In this document: positions 45,901-58,300 of the stretch, in pieces
Layout of the letters: every line of letters starts with the position of its first letter
Position numbering within the stretch: position 1 is the first letter of the stretch
Source of the DNA: Mesostigma viride
Lineage: Eukaryota; Streptophyta; Mesostigmatophyceae; Mesostigmatales; Mesostigmataceae
DNA length: 64,000 nucleotides
NCBI GenBank assembly: GCA_009746045.1
Contig: RPFO01000225.1
Coordinates: 1,696,454 to 1,760,453, forward strand
Reading direction: 5' to 3'
Made by a program: the position numbers and the translations under genes
The notes under the pieces: generated by a model
The model's database searches: none
Seen by the model: the letters and a program-made list of their open reading frames with translations, nothing else
Told to the model about the DNA's origin: nothing

Positions 45901-48619
45901 GTTATCTCACGTTTTTCATAATCTGGGAATTGCTGGAAACGTTTCACCAACTATATGGCATAGAGCCAGGGGTAATGCGTCTGCAGGCAGCCACCACAGG
46001 CCCATGGACCATATAAATGAACAAGCAAGGTGTGGACAAATGTGATCAGAGTTACACTCGACAAGTTCCTAGCAGGGCCCCTACCTGCCCAAGCGTGTTG
46101 CCCCCCTCAGACGCCTGCCCCCCATCTTGTGGTGCCGCCATCACCGCGTTCAAGTCCTGCGCCCGCAGTTTGCCCGGCTGTAGGGGAGGCGGTCCACCAC
46201 ACAGGCACACGCGCAAGCACACACACAGGAACACAGGCACAGGCACAGGCACAGGCAGATGGGGTCAGCACGCACACGGCCACACGGACAGCACCCACCC
46301 ACCCACACGTACACCCAGGTGCGCATGGTCGTGGAGAACAGGAAGCCAGTGGCGTCAGGCATTATGGCAGCTGACAGGCACGCACATGCAGGAATGGGCG
46401 GCGCACACGCACTGGTATCCACTATCTTCACCCATGGAGCGCCAGGTGGCACGAGGCAGACCAGTAGTGGGAACAAGGCGACTGGGCATGTGAGGAGGCA
46501 TGGGTTGTGTGCACCAGGGGGCCAGCGCAGGAGAGGAAGCAGGGGGTCTAGGAGCAGGGGGATTGAGGGGGGGAAATCATGTGCCCCCGCATGGCCTGAA
46601 TGTGACGAAGGCGGCAGCACAGGTCTGGTTGGCAGCACAGCAGACGGCATTGTGACAAGCAGCTATCCCCCAGCCTGCCATGTGTTGTTCATGGCAGCCT
46701 CTTGCATGCCCCACTTTTGCGTTGTATTGCTGCAGCAACACAGGCTGGGCGTGCGCGTGGCCTCACCTGCTGCAGCGGCACATGCTGGATGTGCGCGTGG
46801 CCTCACCTGCTGCAGCAGCACATGCTGGACGTGCGCGTGGTCCGCCAGCCGCGTGCGGCGTATGCGCAGGCCGTCCACCACCTCCTCGGGTGTGGGCGGC
46901 CGCATCTTGGGCAGCGTGGCCTGGATGCTGCGCAGGTGGCCGGCCTGGATGTCCTGCAGCGTCTTCTGCAGCGTGTTGGCCAGGTGTATCTGTGCGGCGA
47001 CGCACACGACCACAGCGACAAATAAGGGGTCAGAACCGGACGAGGGACCTATGAGGGCACACTGACACAGCCATAATCCACTTTAGTTTATATAAAAGTA
47101 GGCAGCAACTGAATGGCAGACATGCCACAGCCATCGTGGTGAAAACTGACGCTTGGGAGCAAAACCTCCACCCAACTGCTGTAAACCCTAGAACTTGATC
47201 ATGCACATCCGAAAAGGGTTTACCATCGCGGGCAGCTCTGCCCTTTGCACGCAGCAAGGCACGGCATCGTGGTCTGCCAGCCCCTCACTATGCTCCCCCT
47301 GCCCCCGCCTCGAAGCAGCACACGACGAGGGATGTGGCATGCTGGGGCAACACCCGCACGGTGCCCGCTATGTGTGCGACCCCGCATGCGTGATTCACTC
47401 ACACTACAGCCACAACCGCCACATGTCAACGCGCGGACAAATGGGTGCTGTTCACGGGGTCCTCACCTTGTCCTGCCTGCGTGTGTAGGCATCCCCCCCC
47501 CCGGCACCGCCCCCTATCACCCGCTGGCTGTACTCGAGCCGCCTCGTCGTCTCCGTCAGGTTGACCACCTCCTCCTCGCGGTGCACGCCGCTGCCCTCCC
47601 CGTCCTCGGGCAGCTCTGTCGCCATCAGGTTGCTCAGCAGTCGCTCCCTGCGGCCATGGCCAGGAACAGCAGTAGAGGAGCACAATGTATCCGTAACGGA
47701 CAGGAAATGTGGCATCTTGTGGGGGACAGCTGGTTCACTACACAGCAGAGGCTACAAAATGGCGACTGACAACAATAACGGTGCACAAACGGCAGCGGAG
47801 GTAGCAACGGTGCACAAACGGCAGCGGAGGTAGACAACCCAGCACCGAGTGCACCGGCTAGCCTGGTATCGTTGTGTGCCCGGAGCAAGCATGGGGGCTG
47901 TGCCCATGGAAGGGTGAAAAGGTGGGCTGCGTGTGTGGCATGGCATGGACTTCAGCAGCTAGGTGGATGGGAACAAGGTACACCCCCCCATACACGTTTA
48001 AGATTGGGGTCCAACCAATCCAGGGCTCACAATCTTAAAGAATCTTACTCTGTGATTCAATTCTACTACATTCTACTACGTTATACTACTACTCTAATAC
48101 TAGAAGAGGTCAAATCCAGGGTCTCAGAATATTAAACCTGGGATTCTTAAAGATGGTGTGGGGGGTTGTACCAGTATGGTGTGGGTGACCTAGGTTTAGG
48201 GCGGTGCGAACATGCCAGCACATGCACTATTGGCTCCTTGCTGCACGGTGTTATGGTGCCGGGGAGAACGCAGCCGCGATAGGCTGGCCCGCACATGGGC
48301 GAGGCAGGAGGCTGCTCGGGCACACTTTGCCTTTGTTCCTGCCTGCTGAGGGGCTCCCATGGCGTGCATGCTCCCATGCCATGCGTGCGTGTAGCTCACT
48401 ATCGTGTAGGCGTACGCGCGCACGTGAAGCAAGCATGCGTGCACACACGTTGCCCCACGCACCGCTTGAGACCGGGGAACCCTGTCCCGCTGACGTGGCA
48501 GCGCAGCGGCTCGGAGTGGAACTGGGAGATGTGGACCACCACCTCCTGCGCGTGCGTGGCCAGCCGCGTCGGGCAGAAGTCCACCGTGATGGTCGCGTCG
48601 CCATTGGCGGGTACCACTC
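39911..48619 (-). CDS. CFAP221: CFAP221 (PCDP1), central-pair C1d projection protein, N-terminus outside
   Basis: Axonemal protein of the C1d projection of the central pair, which acts with CFAP74, CFAP46, CFAP54 and calmodulin in control of ciliary beating. Eleven exons in phase: 48619-48463, 47647-47467, 46989-46807, 46177-46085, 45546-45436, 45009-44716, 44079-44016, 43438-43179, 42036-41913, 40967-40876, 40486-39911; about 710 residues. The first carries the end of an ASH-type Ig fold (VPANGDATITVDF, HISQFHSEPLRCHVSGTGFPG), matching the family; then PGKLRAQDLNAV, RQVKEAYFQKELGR, a Gln/Arg/Glu helical part, and VIYRARMMGRLAAIQ, all in family order. The last exon holds VSTLSHVWRPSLDDWQLEP and a charged tail. 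The first exon starts in mid-codon, so N-terminal exons (some 200-250 residues) must lie upstream. They are not found before the 33-bp array, so the gene probably resumes beyond 64000. Small exons could be off by a few bases. Confidence 0.88.
42290..43146. repeat. 44-bp tandem array in a CFAP221 intron
   Basis: About 19 units of 44 bp, each with GGTGCGTTGATGCAAAAGGGG and a variable CTAGTCGTGCCTGGTCCTG-like half. Variants (GGTCGTGCCTGGCCCCG; AGTCACGCC) recur in order, for example the GGCCCCG form at 42421, 42685 and 42905, i.e. six then five units apart, so blocks were copied together. It starts about 35 bp after the donor of the exon at 43438-43179. Minus-strand ORFs over it are artefacts. 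Confidence 0.92.
46727..46840 (-). repeat. Tandem copies of a CFAP221 exon end plus its 5' splice site
   Basis: On the sense strand the exon ends CAGCACATGCTGCTGCAGCAG-like text (real junction 46807/46806, CAG/GTGAGG). A 40-bp segment spanning this junction is repeated at once in the intron (46761-46800) with an identical CAG/GTGAGG decoy at 46767/46766, and a third, partial copy lies at 46727-46760. Use of the decoy would add 40 nt and shift the frame. Confidence 0.85.
47977..48172. mobile_element. Probable 196-bp MITE in a CFAP221 intron
   Basis: Imperfect terminal inverted repeats of about 27 bp: GGTACACCCCCCCATAC at the left and, as complement, GGTACAACCCCCCACACC at the right, each followed by TTTAAGA-type text. 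The interior is AT-rich and non-coding, unlike the GC-rich intron. GTAC at both ends could be part of a target duplication. No transposase. Confidence 0.6.
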
Positions 48620-49337
48620 CTGGCACACCACGCAGGGAAAGGGAGGCATGCAGCAGGCCGCTCAAGGGATTTGTCCGGGGGATTGGTTTGGGGCGCGGGC
48701 AAAGGGAAGCAGACCCGTCAAGAGGGGCCATCACCCGTCAAGTGGGGCCATCACCCCTCAAGTGGGGCCATCATCGGGCTATTGATAACCTGCACTGTCA
48801 ACAAACCTCTGCAACTGCAAACCTGTGCAATGAAAAAACAGTCCAGACAGTTGCACACCATAACCAGCTGCAAACGGTGCAGATGCCTGGCATATCCCAG
48901 CAACGGGCCTACTGGCACTCTCATGCGCTGGACTCATGGCCGTGGGCGCTACACCACCCCGTGGATACCGAGCGAACAAAGGGGCAGGTACAAGACGCGA
49001 CCTACCCCGCAACAGGACCTGGGGCCAGCACCAGTGGGGAGGGTCCCAAGGGCTGGTTGGGTCGTGCAGAGCTGCAGGGAGCCCAGCACCTCACACCCTT
49101 GGCTGGCTAGGTAGCAGGCTGCATGCAAGGGCTCGCCATGGCCACACATGGCCAGCCTTGGTGCCGACCAGCTAAACTGGCAGCTAGTGCCATCACATAG
49201 AAGATCCTTGCCACATACCGCCATCCCCTGTAGAGCACCTTCCCCCGCTACACGCACTCCCATCTCGCCGACTCATGCCACAACCTGCAACAGCCTGCGT
49301 GCCTGCCCCCAGCAAACAGAGCACCTGAAGCGCATCA
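48620..49337 (-). other. Intron sequence between CFAP221 exon and 33-bp array
   Basis: No exon matching the expected upstream part of CFAP221 was found in any minus frame here. Contains a three-unit 20-bp repeat at 48715-48778. Confidence 0.55.
48715..48778. repeat. Three-unit repeat of about 20 bp
   Basis: GTCAAGTGGGGCCATCACCC repeated three times with one or two changes, about 100 bp upstream of the acceptor of the CFAP221 exon at 48619. Confidence 0.85.
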
Positions 49338-52300
49338 CCCACCGTGCATGCTGTACATGCTGCACGCCCACCGTGCATGCTGTACACGCTGAACTCGGGC
49401 TCACCGTGCATGCTGTACACGCTGAACTCGGGCTCACCTTGCATGCTGTACACGCTGAACTCGGGCCCACCGTGCATGCTGTACACGCTGAACTCGGGCT
49501 CACCGTGCATGCTGTACACGCTGCACGCCCACCGTGCATGCTGTACACGCTGAACTCGGGCTCACCGTGCATGCTGTACACGCTGAACTCGGGCTCACCG
49601 TGCATGCTGTACACGCTGAACTCGGGCTCACCGTGCATGCTGTACACGCTGAACTCGGGCTCACCGTGCATGCTGTACACGCTGAACTCGGGCTCACCGT
49701 GCATGCTGTACACGCTGAACTCGGGCTCACCGTGCATGCTGTACACGCTGAACTCGGGCTCACCGTGCATGCTGTACACGCTGAACTCGGGCTCACCGTG
49801 CATGCTGTACACGCTGAACTCGGGCTCACCGTGCATGCTGTACACGCTGAACTCGGGCTCACCGTGCATGCTGTACACGCTGAACTCGGGCCACCGTGCA
49901 TGCTGTACACGCTGAACTCGGGCCCACCGTGCATGCTGTACACGCTGAACTCGGGCTCACCGTGCATGCTGTACACGCTGAACTCGGGCTCACCGTGCAT
50001 GCTGTACACGCTGAACTCGGGCTCACCGTGCATGCTGTACACGCTGAACTCGGGCTCACCGTGCATGCTGTACACGCTGAACTCGGGCTCACCGTGCATG
50101 CTGTACACGCTGAACTCGGGCTCACCGTGCATGCTGTACACGCTGAACTCGGGCTCACCGTGCATGCTGTACACGCTGAACTCGGGCTCACCGTGCATGC
50201 TGTACACGCTGAACTCGGGCTCACCGTGCATGCTGTACACGCTGAACTCGGGCTCACCGTGCATGCTGTACACGCTGAACTCGGGCTCACCGTGCATGCT
50301 GTACACGCTGAACTCGGGCTCACCGTGCATGCTGTACACGCTGAACTCGGGCTCACCGTGCATGCTGTACACGCTGAACTCGGGCTCACCGTGCATGCTG
50401 TACACGCTGAACTCGGGCTCACCGTGCATGCTGTACACGCTGAACTCGGGCTCACCGTGCATGCTGTACACGCTGAACTCGGGCTCACCGTGCATGCTGT
50501 ACACGCTGAACTCGGGCTCACCGTGCATGCTGTACACGCTGAACTCGGGCTCACCGTGCATGCTGTACACGCTGAACTCGGGCTCACCGTGCATGCTGTA
50601 CACGCTGAACTCGGGCTCACCGTGCATGCTGTACACGCTGAACTCGGGCTCACCGTGCATGCTGTACACGCTGAACTCGGGCCCACCGTGCATGCTGTAC
50701 ACGCTGAACTCGGGCTCACCGTGCATGCTGTACACGCTGAACTCGGGCTCACCGTGCATGCTGTACACGCTGAACTCGGGCCCACCGTGCATGCTGTACA
50801 CGCTGAACTCGGGCTCACCGTGCATGCTGTACACGCTGAACTCGGGCTCACCGTGCATGCTGTACACGCTGAACTCGGGCTCACCGTGCATGCTGTACAC
50901 GCTGAACTCGGGCTCACCGTGCATGCTGTACACGCTGAACTCGGGCTCACCGTGCATGCTGTACACGCTGAACTCGGGCCACCGTGCATGCTGTACACGC
51001 TGAACTCGGGCTCACCGTGCATGCTGTACACGCTGAACTCGGGCTCACCGTGCATGCTGTACACGCTGAACTCGGGCTCACCGTGCATGCTGTACACGCT
51101 GAACTCGGGCTCACCGTGCATGCTGTACACGCTGAACTCGGGCTCACCGTGCATGCTGTACACGCTGAACTCGGGCTCACCGTGCATGCTGTACACGCTG
51201 AACTCGGGCTCACCGTGCATGCTGTACACGCTGAACTCGGGCTCACCGTGCATGCTGTACACGCTGAACTCGGGCTCACCGTGCATGCTGTACACGCTGA
51301 ACTCGGGCTCACCGTGCATGCTGTACACGCTGAACTCGGGCTCACCGTGCATGCTGTACACGCTGAACTCGGGCTCACCGTGCATGCTGTACACGCTGAA
51401 CTCGGGCTCACCGTGCATGCTGTACACGCTGAACTCGGGCTCACCGTGCATGCTGTACACGCTGAACTCGGGCTCACCGTGCATGCTGTACACGCTGAAC
51501 TCGGGCTCACCGTGCATGCTGTACACGCTGAACTCGGGCTCACCGTGCATGCTGTACACGCTGAACTCGGGCTCACCGTGCATGCTGTACACGCTGAACT
51601 CGGGCTCACCGTGCATGCTGTACACGCTGAACTCGGGCTCACCGTGCATGCTGTACACGCTGAACTCGGGCTCACCGTGCATGCTGTACACGCTGAACTC
51701 GGGCTCACCGTGCATGCTGTACACGCTGAACTCGGGCTCACCGTGCATGCTGTACACGCTGAACTCGGGCTCACCGTGCATGCTGTACACGCTGAACTCG
51801 GGCTCACCGTGCATGCTGTACACGCTGAACTCGGGCTCACCGTGCATGCTGTACACGCTGAACTCGGGCTCACCGTGCATGCTGTACACGCTGAACTCGG
51901 GCTCACCGTGCATGCTGTACACGCTGAACTCGGGCTCACCGTGCATGCTGTACACGCTGAACTCGGGCTCACCGTGCATGCTGTACACGCTGAACTCGGG
52001 CTCACCGTGCATGCTGTACACGCTGAACTCGGGCTCACCGTGCATGCTGTACACGCTGAACTCGGGCTCACCGTGCATGCTGTACACGCTGAACTCGGGC
52101 TCACCGTGCATGCTGTACACGCTGAACTCGGGCTCACCGTGCATGCTGTACACGCTGAACTCGGGCTCACCGTGCATGCTGTACACGCTGAACTCGGGCT
52201 CACCGTGCATGCTGTACACGCTGAACTCGGGCTCACCGTGCATGCTGTACACGCTGAACTCGGGCTCACCGTGCATGCTGTACACGCTGAACTCGGGCTC

Positions 52301-55300
52301 ACCGTGCATGCTGTACACGCTGAACTCGGGCTCACCGTGCATGCTGTACACGCTGAACTCGGGCTCACCGTGCATGCTGTACACGCTGAACTCGGGCTCA
52401 CCGTGCATGCTGTACACGCTGAACTCGGGCTCACCGTGCATGCTGTACACGCTGAACTCGGGCTCACCGTGCATGCTGTACACGCTGAACTCGGGCTCAC
52501 CGTGCATGCTGTACACGCTGAACTCGGGCTCACCGTGCATGCTGTACACGCTGAACTCGGGCTCACCGTGCATGCTGTACACGCTGAACTCGGGCTCACC
52601 GTGCATGCTGTACACGCTGAACTCGGGCTCACCGTGCATGCTGTACACGCTGAACTCGGGCCACCGTGCATGCTGTACACGCTGAACTCGGGCTCACCGT
52701 GCATGCTGTACACGCTGAACTCGGGCTCACCGTGCATGCTGTACACGCTGAACTCGGGCTCACCGTGCATGCTGTACACGCTGAACTCGGGCTCACCGTG
52801 CATGCTGTACACGCTGAACTCGGGCTCACCGTGCATGCTGTACACGCTGAACTCGGGCTCACCGTGCATGCTGTACACGCTGAACTCGGGCTCACCGTGC
52901 ATGCTGTACACGCTGAACTCGGGCTCACCGTGCATGCTGTACACGCTGAACTCGGGCTCACCGTGCATGCTGTACACGCTGAACTCGGGCTCACCGTGCA
53001 TGCTGTACACGCTGAACTCGGGCTCACCGTGCATGCTGTACACGCTGAACTCGGGCTCACCGTGCATGCTGTACACGCTGAACTCGGGCTCACCGTGCAT
53101 GCTGTACACGCTGAACTCGGGCTCACCGTGCATGCTGTACACGCTGAACTCGGGCTCACCGTGCATGCTGTACACGCTGAACTCGGGCTCACCGTGCATG
53201 CTGTACACGCTGAACTCGGGCTCACCGTGCATGCTGTACACGCTGAACTCGGGCTCACCGTGCATGCTGTACACGCTGAACTCGGGCTCACCGTGCATGC
53301 TGTACACGCTGAACTCGGGCTCACCGTGCATGCTGTACACGCTGAACTCGGGCTCACCGTGCATGCTGTACACGCTGAACTCGGGCTCACCGTGCATGCT
53401 GTACACGCTGAACTCGGGCTCACCGTGCATGCTGTACACGCTGAACTCGGGCTCACCGTGCATGCTGTACACGCTGAACTCGGGCTCACCGTGCATGCTG
53501 TACACGCTGAACTCGGGCTCACCGTGCATGCTGTACACGCTGAACTCGGGCTCACCGTGCATGCTGTACACGCTGAACTCGGGCTCACCGTGCATGCTGT
53601 ACACGCTGAACTCGGGCTCACCGTGCATGCTGTACACGCTGAACTCGGGCTCACCGTGCATGCTGTACACGCTGAACTCGGGCTCACCGTGCATGCTGTA
53701 CACGCTGAACTCGGGCTCACCGTGCATGCTGTACACGCTGAACTCGGGCTCACCGTGCATGCTGTACACGCTGAACTCGGGCTCACCGTGCATGCTGTAC
53801 ACGCTGAACTCGGGCTCACCGTGCATGCTGTACACGCTGAACTCGGGCTCACCGTGCATGCTGTACACGCTGAACTCGGGCTCACCGTGCATGCTGTACA
53901 CGCTGAACTCGGGCTCACCGTGCATGCTGTACACGCTGAACTCGGGCTCACCGTGCATGCTGTACACGCTGAACTCGGGCTCACCGTGCATGCTGTACAC
54001 GCTGAACTCGGGCTCACCGTGCATGCTGTACACGCTGAACTCGGGCTCACCGTGCATGCTGTACACGCTGAACTCGGGCTCACCGTGCATGCTGTACACG
54101 CTGAACTCGGGCTCACCGTGCATGCTGTACACGCTGAACTCGGGCTCACCGTGCATGCTGTACACGCTGAACTCGGGCTCACCGTGCATGCTGTACACGC
54201 TGAACTCGGGCTCACCGTGCATGCTGTACACGCTGAACTCGGGCTCACCGTGCATGCTGTACACGCTGAACTCGGGCTCACCGTGCATGCTGTACACGCT
54301 GAACTCGGGCTCACCGTGCATGCTGTACACGCTGAACTCGGGCTCACCGTGCATGCTGTACACGCTGAACTCGGGCTCACCGTGCATGCTGTACACGCTG
54401 AACTCGGGCTCACCGTGCATGCTGTACACGCTGAACTCGGGCTCACCGTGCATGCTGTACACGCTGAACTCGGGCTCACCGTGCATGCTGTACACGCTGA
54501 ACTCGGGCTCACCGTGCATGCTGTACACGCTGAACTCGGGCTCACCGTGCATGCTGTACACGCTGAACTCGGGCTCACCGTGCATGCTGTACACGCTGAA
54601 CTCGGGCTCACCGTGCATGCTGTACACGCTGAACTCGGGCTCACCGTGCATGCTGTACACGCTGAACTCGGGCTCACCGTGCATGCTGTACACGCTGAAC
54701 TCGGGCTCACCGTGCATGCTGTACACGCTGAACTCGGGCTCACCGTGCATGCTGTACACGCTGAACTCGGGCTCACCGTGCATGCTGTACACGCTGAACT
54801 CGGGCTCACCGTGCATGCTGTACACGCTGAACTCGGGCTCACCGTGCATGCTGTACACGCTGAACTCGGGCTCACCGTGCATGCTGTACACGCTGAACTC
54901 GGGCTCACCGTGCATGCTGTACACGCTGAACTCGGGCTCACCGTGCATGCTGTACACGCTGAACTCGGGCTCACCGTGCATGCTGTACACGCTGAACTCG
55001 GGCTCACCGTGCATGCTGTACACGCTGAACTCGGGCTCACCGTGCATGCTGTACACGCTGAACTCGGGCTCACCGTGCATGCTGTACACGCTGAACTCGG
55101 GCTCACCGTGCATGCTGTACACGCTGAACTCGGGCTCACCGTGCATGCTGTACACGCTGAACTCGGGCTCACCGTGCATGCTGTACACGCTGAACTCGGG
55201 CTCACCGTGCATGCTGTACACGCTGAACTCGGGCTCACCGTGCATGCTGTACACGCTGAACTCGGGCTCACCGTGCATGCTGTACACGCTGAACTCGGGC

Positions 55301-58300
55301 TCACCGTGCATGCTGTACACGCTGAACTCGGGCTCACCGTGCATGCTGTACACGCTGAACTCGGGCTCACCGTGCATGCTGTACACGCTGAACTCGGGCT
55401 CACCGTGCATGCTGTACACGCTGAACTCGGGCTCACCGTGCATGCTGTACACGCTGAACTCGGGCTCACCGTGCATGCTGTACACGCTGAACTCGGGCTC
55501 ACCGTGCATGCTGTACACGCTGAACTCGGGCTCACCGTGCATGCTGTACACGCTGAACTCGGGCTCACCGTGCATGCTGTACACGCTGAACTCGGGCTCA
55601 CCGTGCATGCTGTACACGCTGAACTCGGGCTCACCGTGCATGCTGTACACGCTGAACTCGGGCTCACCGTGCATGCTGTACACGCTGAACTCGGGCTCAC
55701 CGTGCATGCTGTACACGCTGAACTCGGGCTCACCGTGCATGCTGTACACGCTGAACTCGGGCTCACCGTGCATGCTGTACACGCTGAACTCGGGCTCACC
55801 GTGCATGCTGTACACGCTGAACTCGGGCTCACCGTGCATGCTGTACACGCTGAACTCGGGCTCACCGTGCATGCTGTACACGCTGAACTCGGGCTCACCG
55901 TGCATGCTGTACACGCTGAACTCGGGCTCACCGTGCATGCTGTACACGCTGAACTCGGGCTCACCGTGCATGCTGTACACGCTGAACTCGGGCTCACCGT
56001 GCATGCTGTACACGCTGAACTCGGGCTCACCGTGCATGCTGTACACGCTGAACTCGGGCTCACCGTGCATGCTGTACACGCTGAACTCGGGCTCACCGTG
56101 CATGCTGTACACGCTGAACTCGGGCTCACCGTGCATGCTGTACACGCTGAACTCGGGCTCACCGTGCATGCTGTACACGCTGAACTCGGGCTCACCGTGC
56201 ATGCTGTACACGCTGAACTCGGGCTCACCGTGCATGCTGTACACGCTGAACTCGGGCTCACCGTGCATGCTGTACACGCTGAACTCGGGCTCACCGTGCA
56301 TGCTGTACACGCTGAACTCGGGCTCACCGTGCATGCTGTACACGCTGAACTCGGGCTCACCGTGCATGCTGTACACGCTGAACTCGGGCTCACCGTGCAT
56401 GCTGTACACGCTGAACTCGGGCTCACCGTGCATGCTGTACACGCTGAACTCGGGCTCACCGTGCATGCTGTACACGCTGAACTCGGGCTCACCGTGCATG
56501 CTGTACACGCTGAACTCGGGCTCACCGTGCATGCTGTACACGCTGAACTCGGGCTCACCGTGCATGCTGTACACGCTGAACTCGGGCTCACCGTGCATGC
56601 TGTACACGCTGAACTCGGGCTCACCGTGCATGCTGTACACGCTGAACTCGGGCTCACCGTGCATGCTGTACACGCTGAACTCGGGCTCACCGTGCATGCT
56701 GTACACGCTGAACTCGGGCTCACCGTGCATGCTGTACACGCTGAACTCGGGCTCACCGTGCATGCTGTACACGCTGAACTCGGGCTCACCGTGCATGCTG
56801 TACACGCTGAACTCGGGCTCACCGTGCATGCTGTACACGCTGAACTCGGGCTCACCGTGCATGCTGTACACGCTGAACTCGGGCTCACCGTGCATGCTGT
56901 ACACGCTGAACTCGGGCTCACCGTGCATGCTGTACACGCTGAACTCGGGCTCACCGTGCATGCTGTACACGCTGAACTCGGGCTCACCGTGCATGCTGTA
57001 CACGCTGAACTCGGGCTCACCGTGCATGCTGTACACGCTGAACTCGGGCTCACCGTGCATGCTGTACACGCTGAACTCGGGCTCACCGTGCATGCTGTAC
57101 ACGCTGAACTCGGGCTCACCGTGCATGCTGTACACGCTGAACTCGGGCTCACCGTGCATGCTGTACACGCTGAACTCGGGCTCACCGTGCATGCTGTACA
57201 CGCTGAACTCGGGCTCACCGTGCATGCTGTACACGCTGAACTCGGGCTCACCGTGCATGCTGTACACGCTGAACTCGGGCTCACCGTGCATGCTGTACAC
57301 GCTGAACTCGGGCTCACCGTGCATGCTGTACACGCTGAACTCGGGCTCACCGTGCATGCTGTACACGCTGAACTCGGGCTCACCGTGCATGCTGTACACG
57401 CTGAACTCGGGCTCACCGTGCATGCTGTACACGCTGAACTCGGGCTCACCGTGCATGCTGTACACGCTGAACTCGGGCTCACCGTGCATGCTGTACACGC
57501 TGAACTCGGGCTCACCGTGCATGCTGTACACGCTGAACTCGGGCTCACCGTGCATGCTGTACACGCTGAACTCGGGCTCACCGTGCATGCTGTACACGCT
57601 GAACTCGGGCTCACCGTGCATGCTGTACACGCTGAACTCGGGCTCACCGTGCATGCTGTACACGCTGAACTCGGGCTCACCGTGCATGCTGTACACGCTG
57701 AACTCGGGCTCACCGTGCATGCTGTACACGCTGAACTCGGGCTCACCGTGCATGCTGTACACGCTGAACTCGGGCTCACCGTGCATGCTGTACACGCTGA
57801 ACTCGGGCTCACCGTGCATGCTGTACACGCTGAACTCGGGCTCACCGTGCATGCTGTACACGCTGAACTCGGGCTCACCGTGCATGCTGTACACGCTGAA
57901 CTCGGGCTCACCGTGCATGCTGTACACGCTGAACTCGGGCTCACCGTGCATGCTGTACACGCTGAACTCGGGCTCACCGTGCATGCTGTACACGCTGAAC
58001 TCGGGCTCACCGTGCATGCTGTACACGCTGAACTCGGGCTCACCGTGCATGCTGTACACGCTGAACTCGGGCTCACCGTGCATGCTGTACACGCTGAACT
58101 CGGGCTCACCGTGCATGCTGTACACGCTGAACTCGGGCTCACCGTGCATGCTGTACACGCTGAACTCGGGCTCACCGTGCATGCTGTACACGCTGAACTC
58201 GGGCTCACCGTGCATGCTGTACACGCTGAACTCGGGCTCACCGTGCATGCTGTACACGCTGAACTCGGGCTCACCGTGCATGCTGTACACGCTGAACTCG

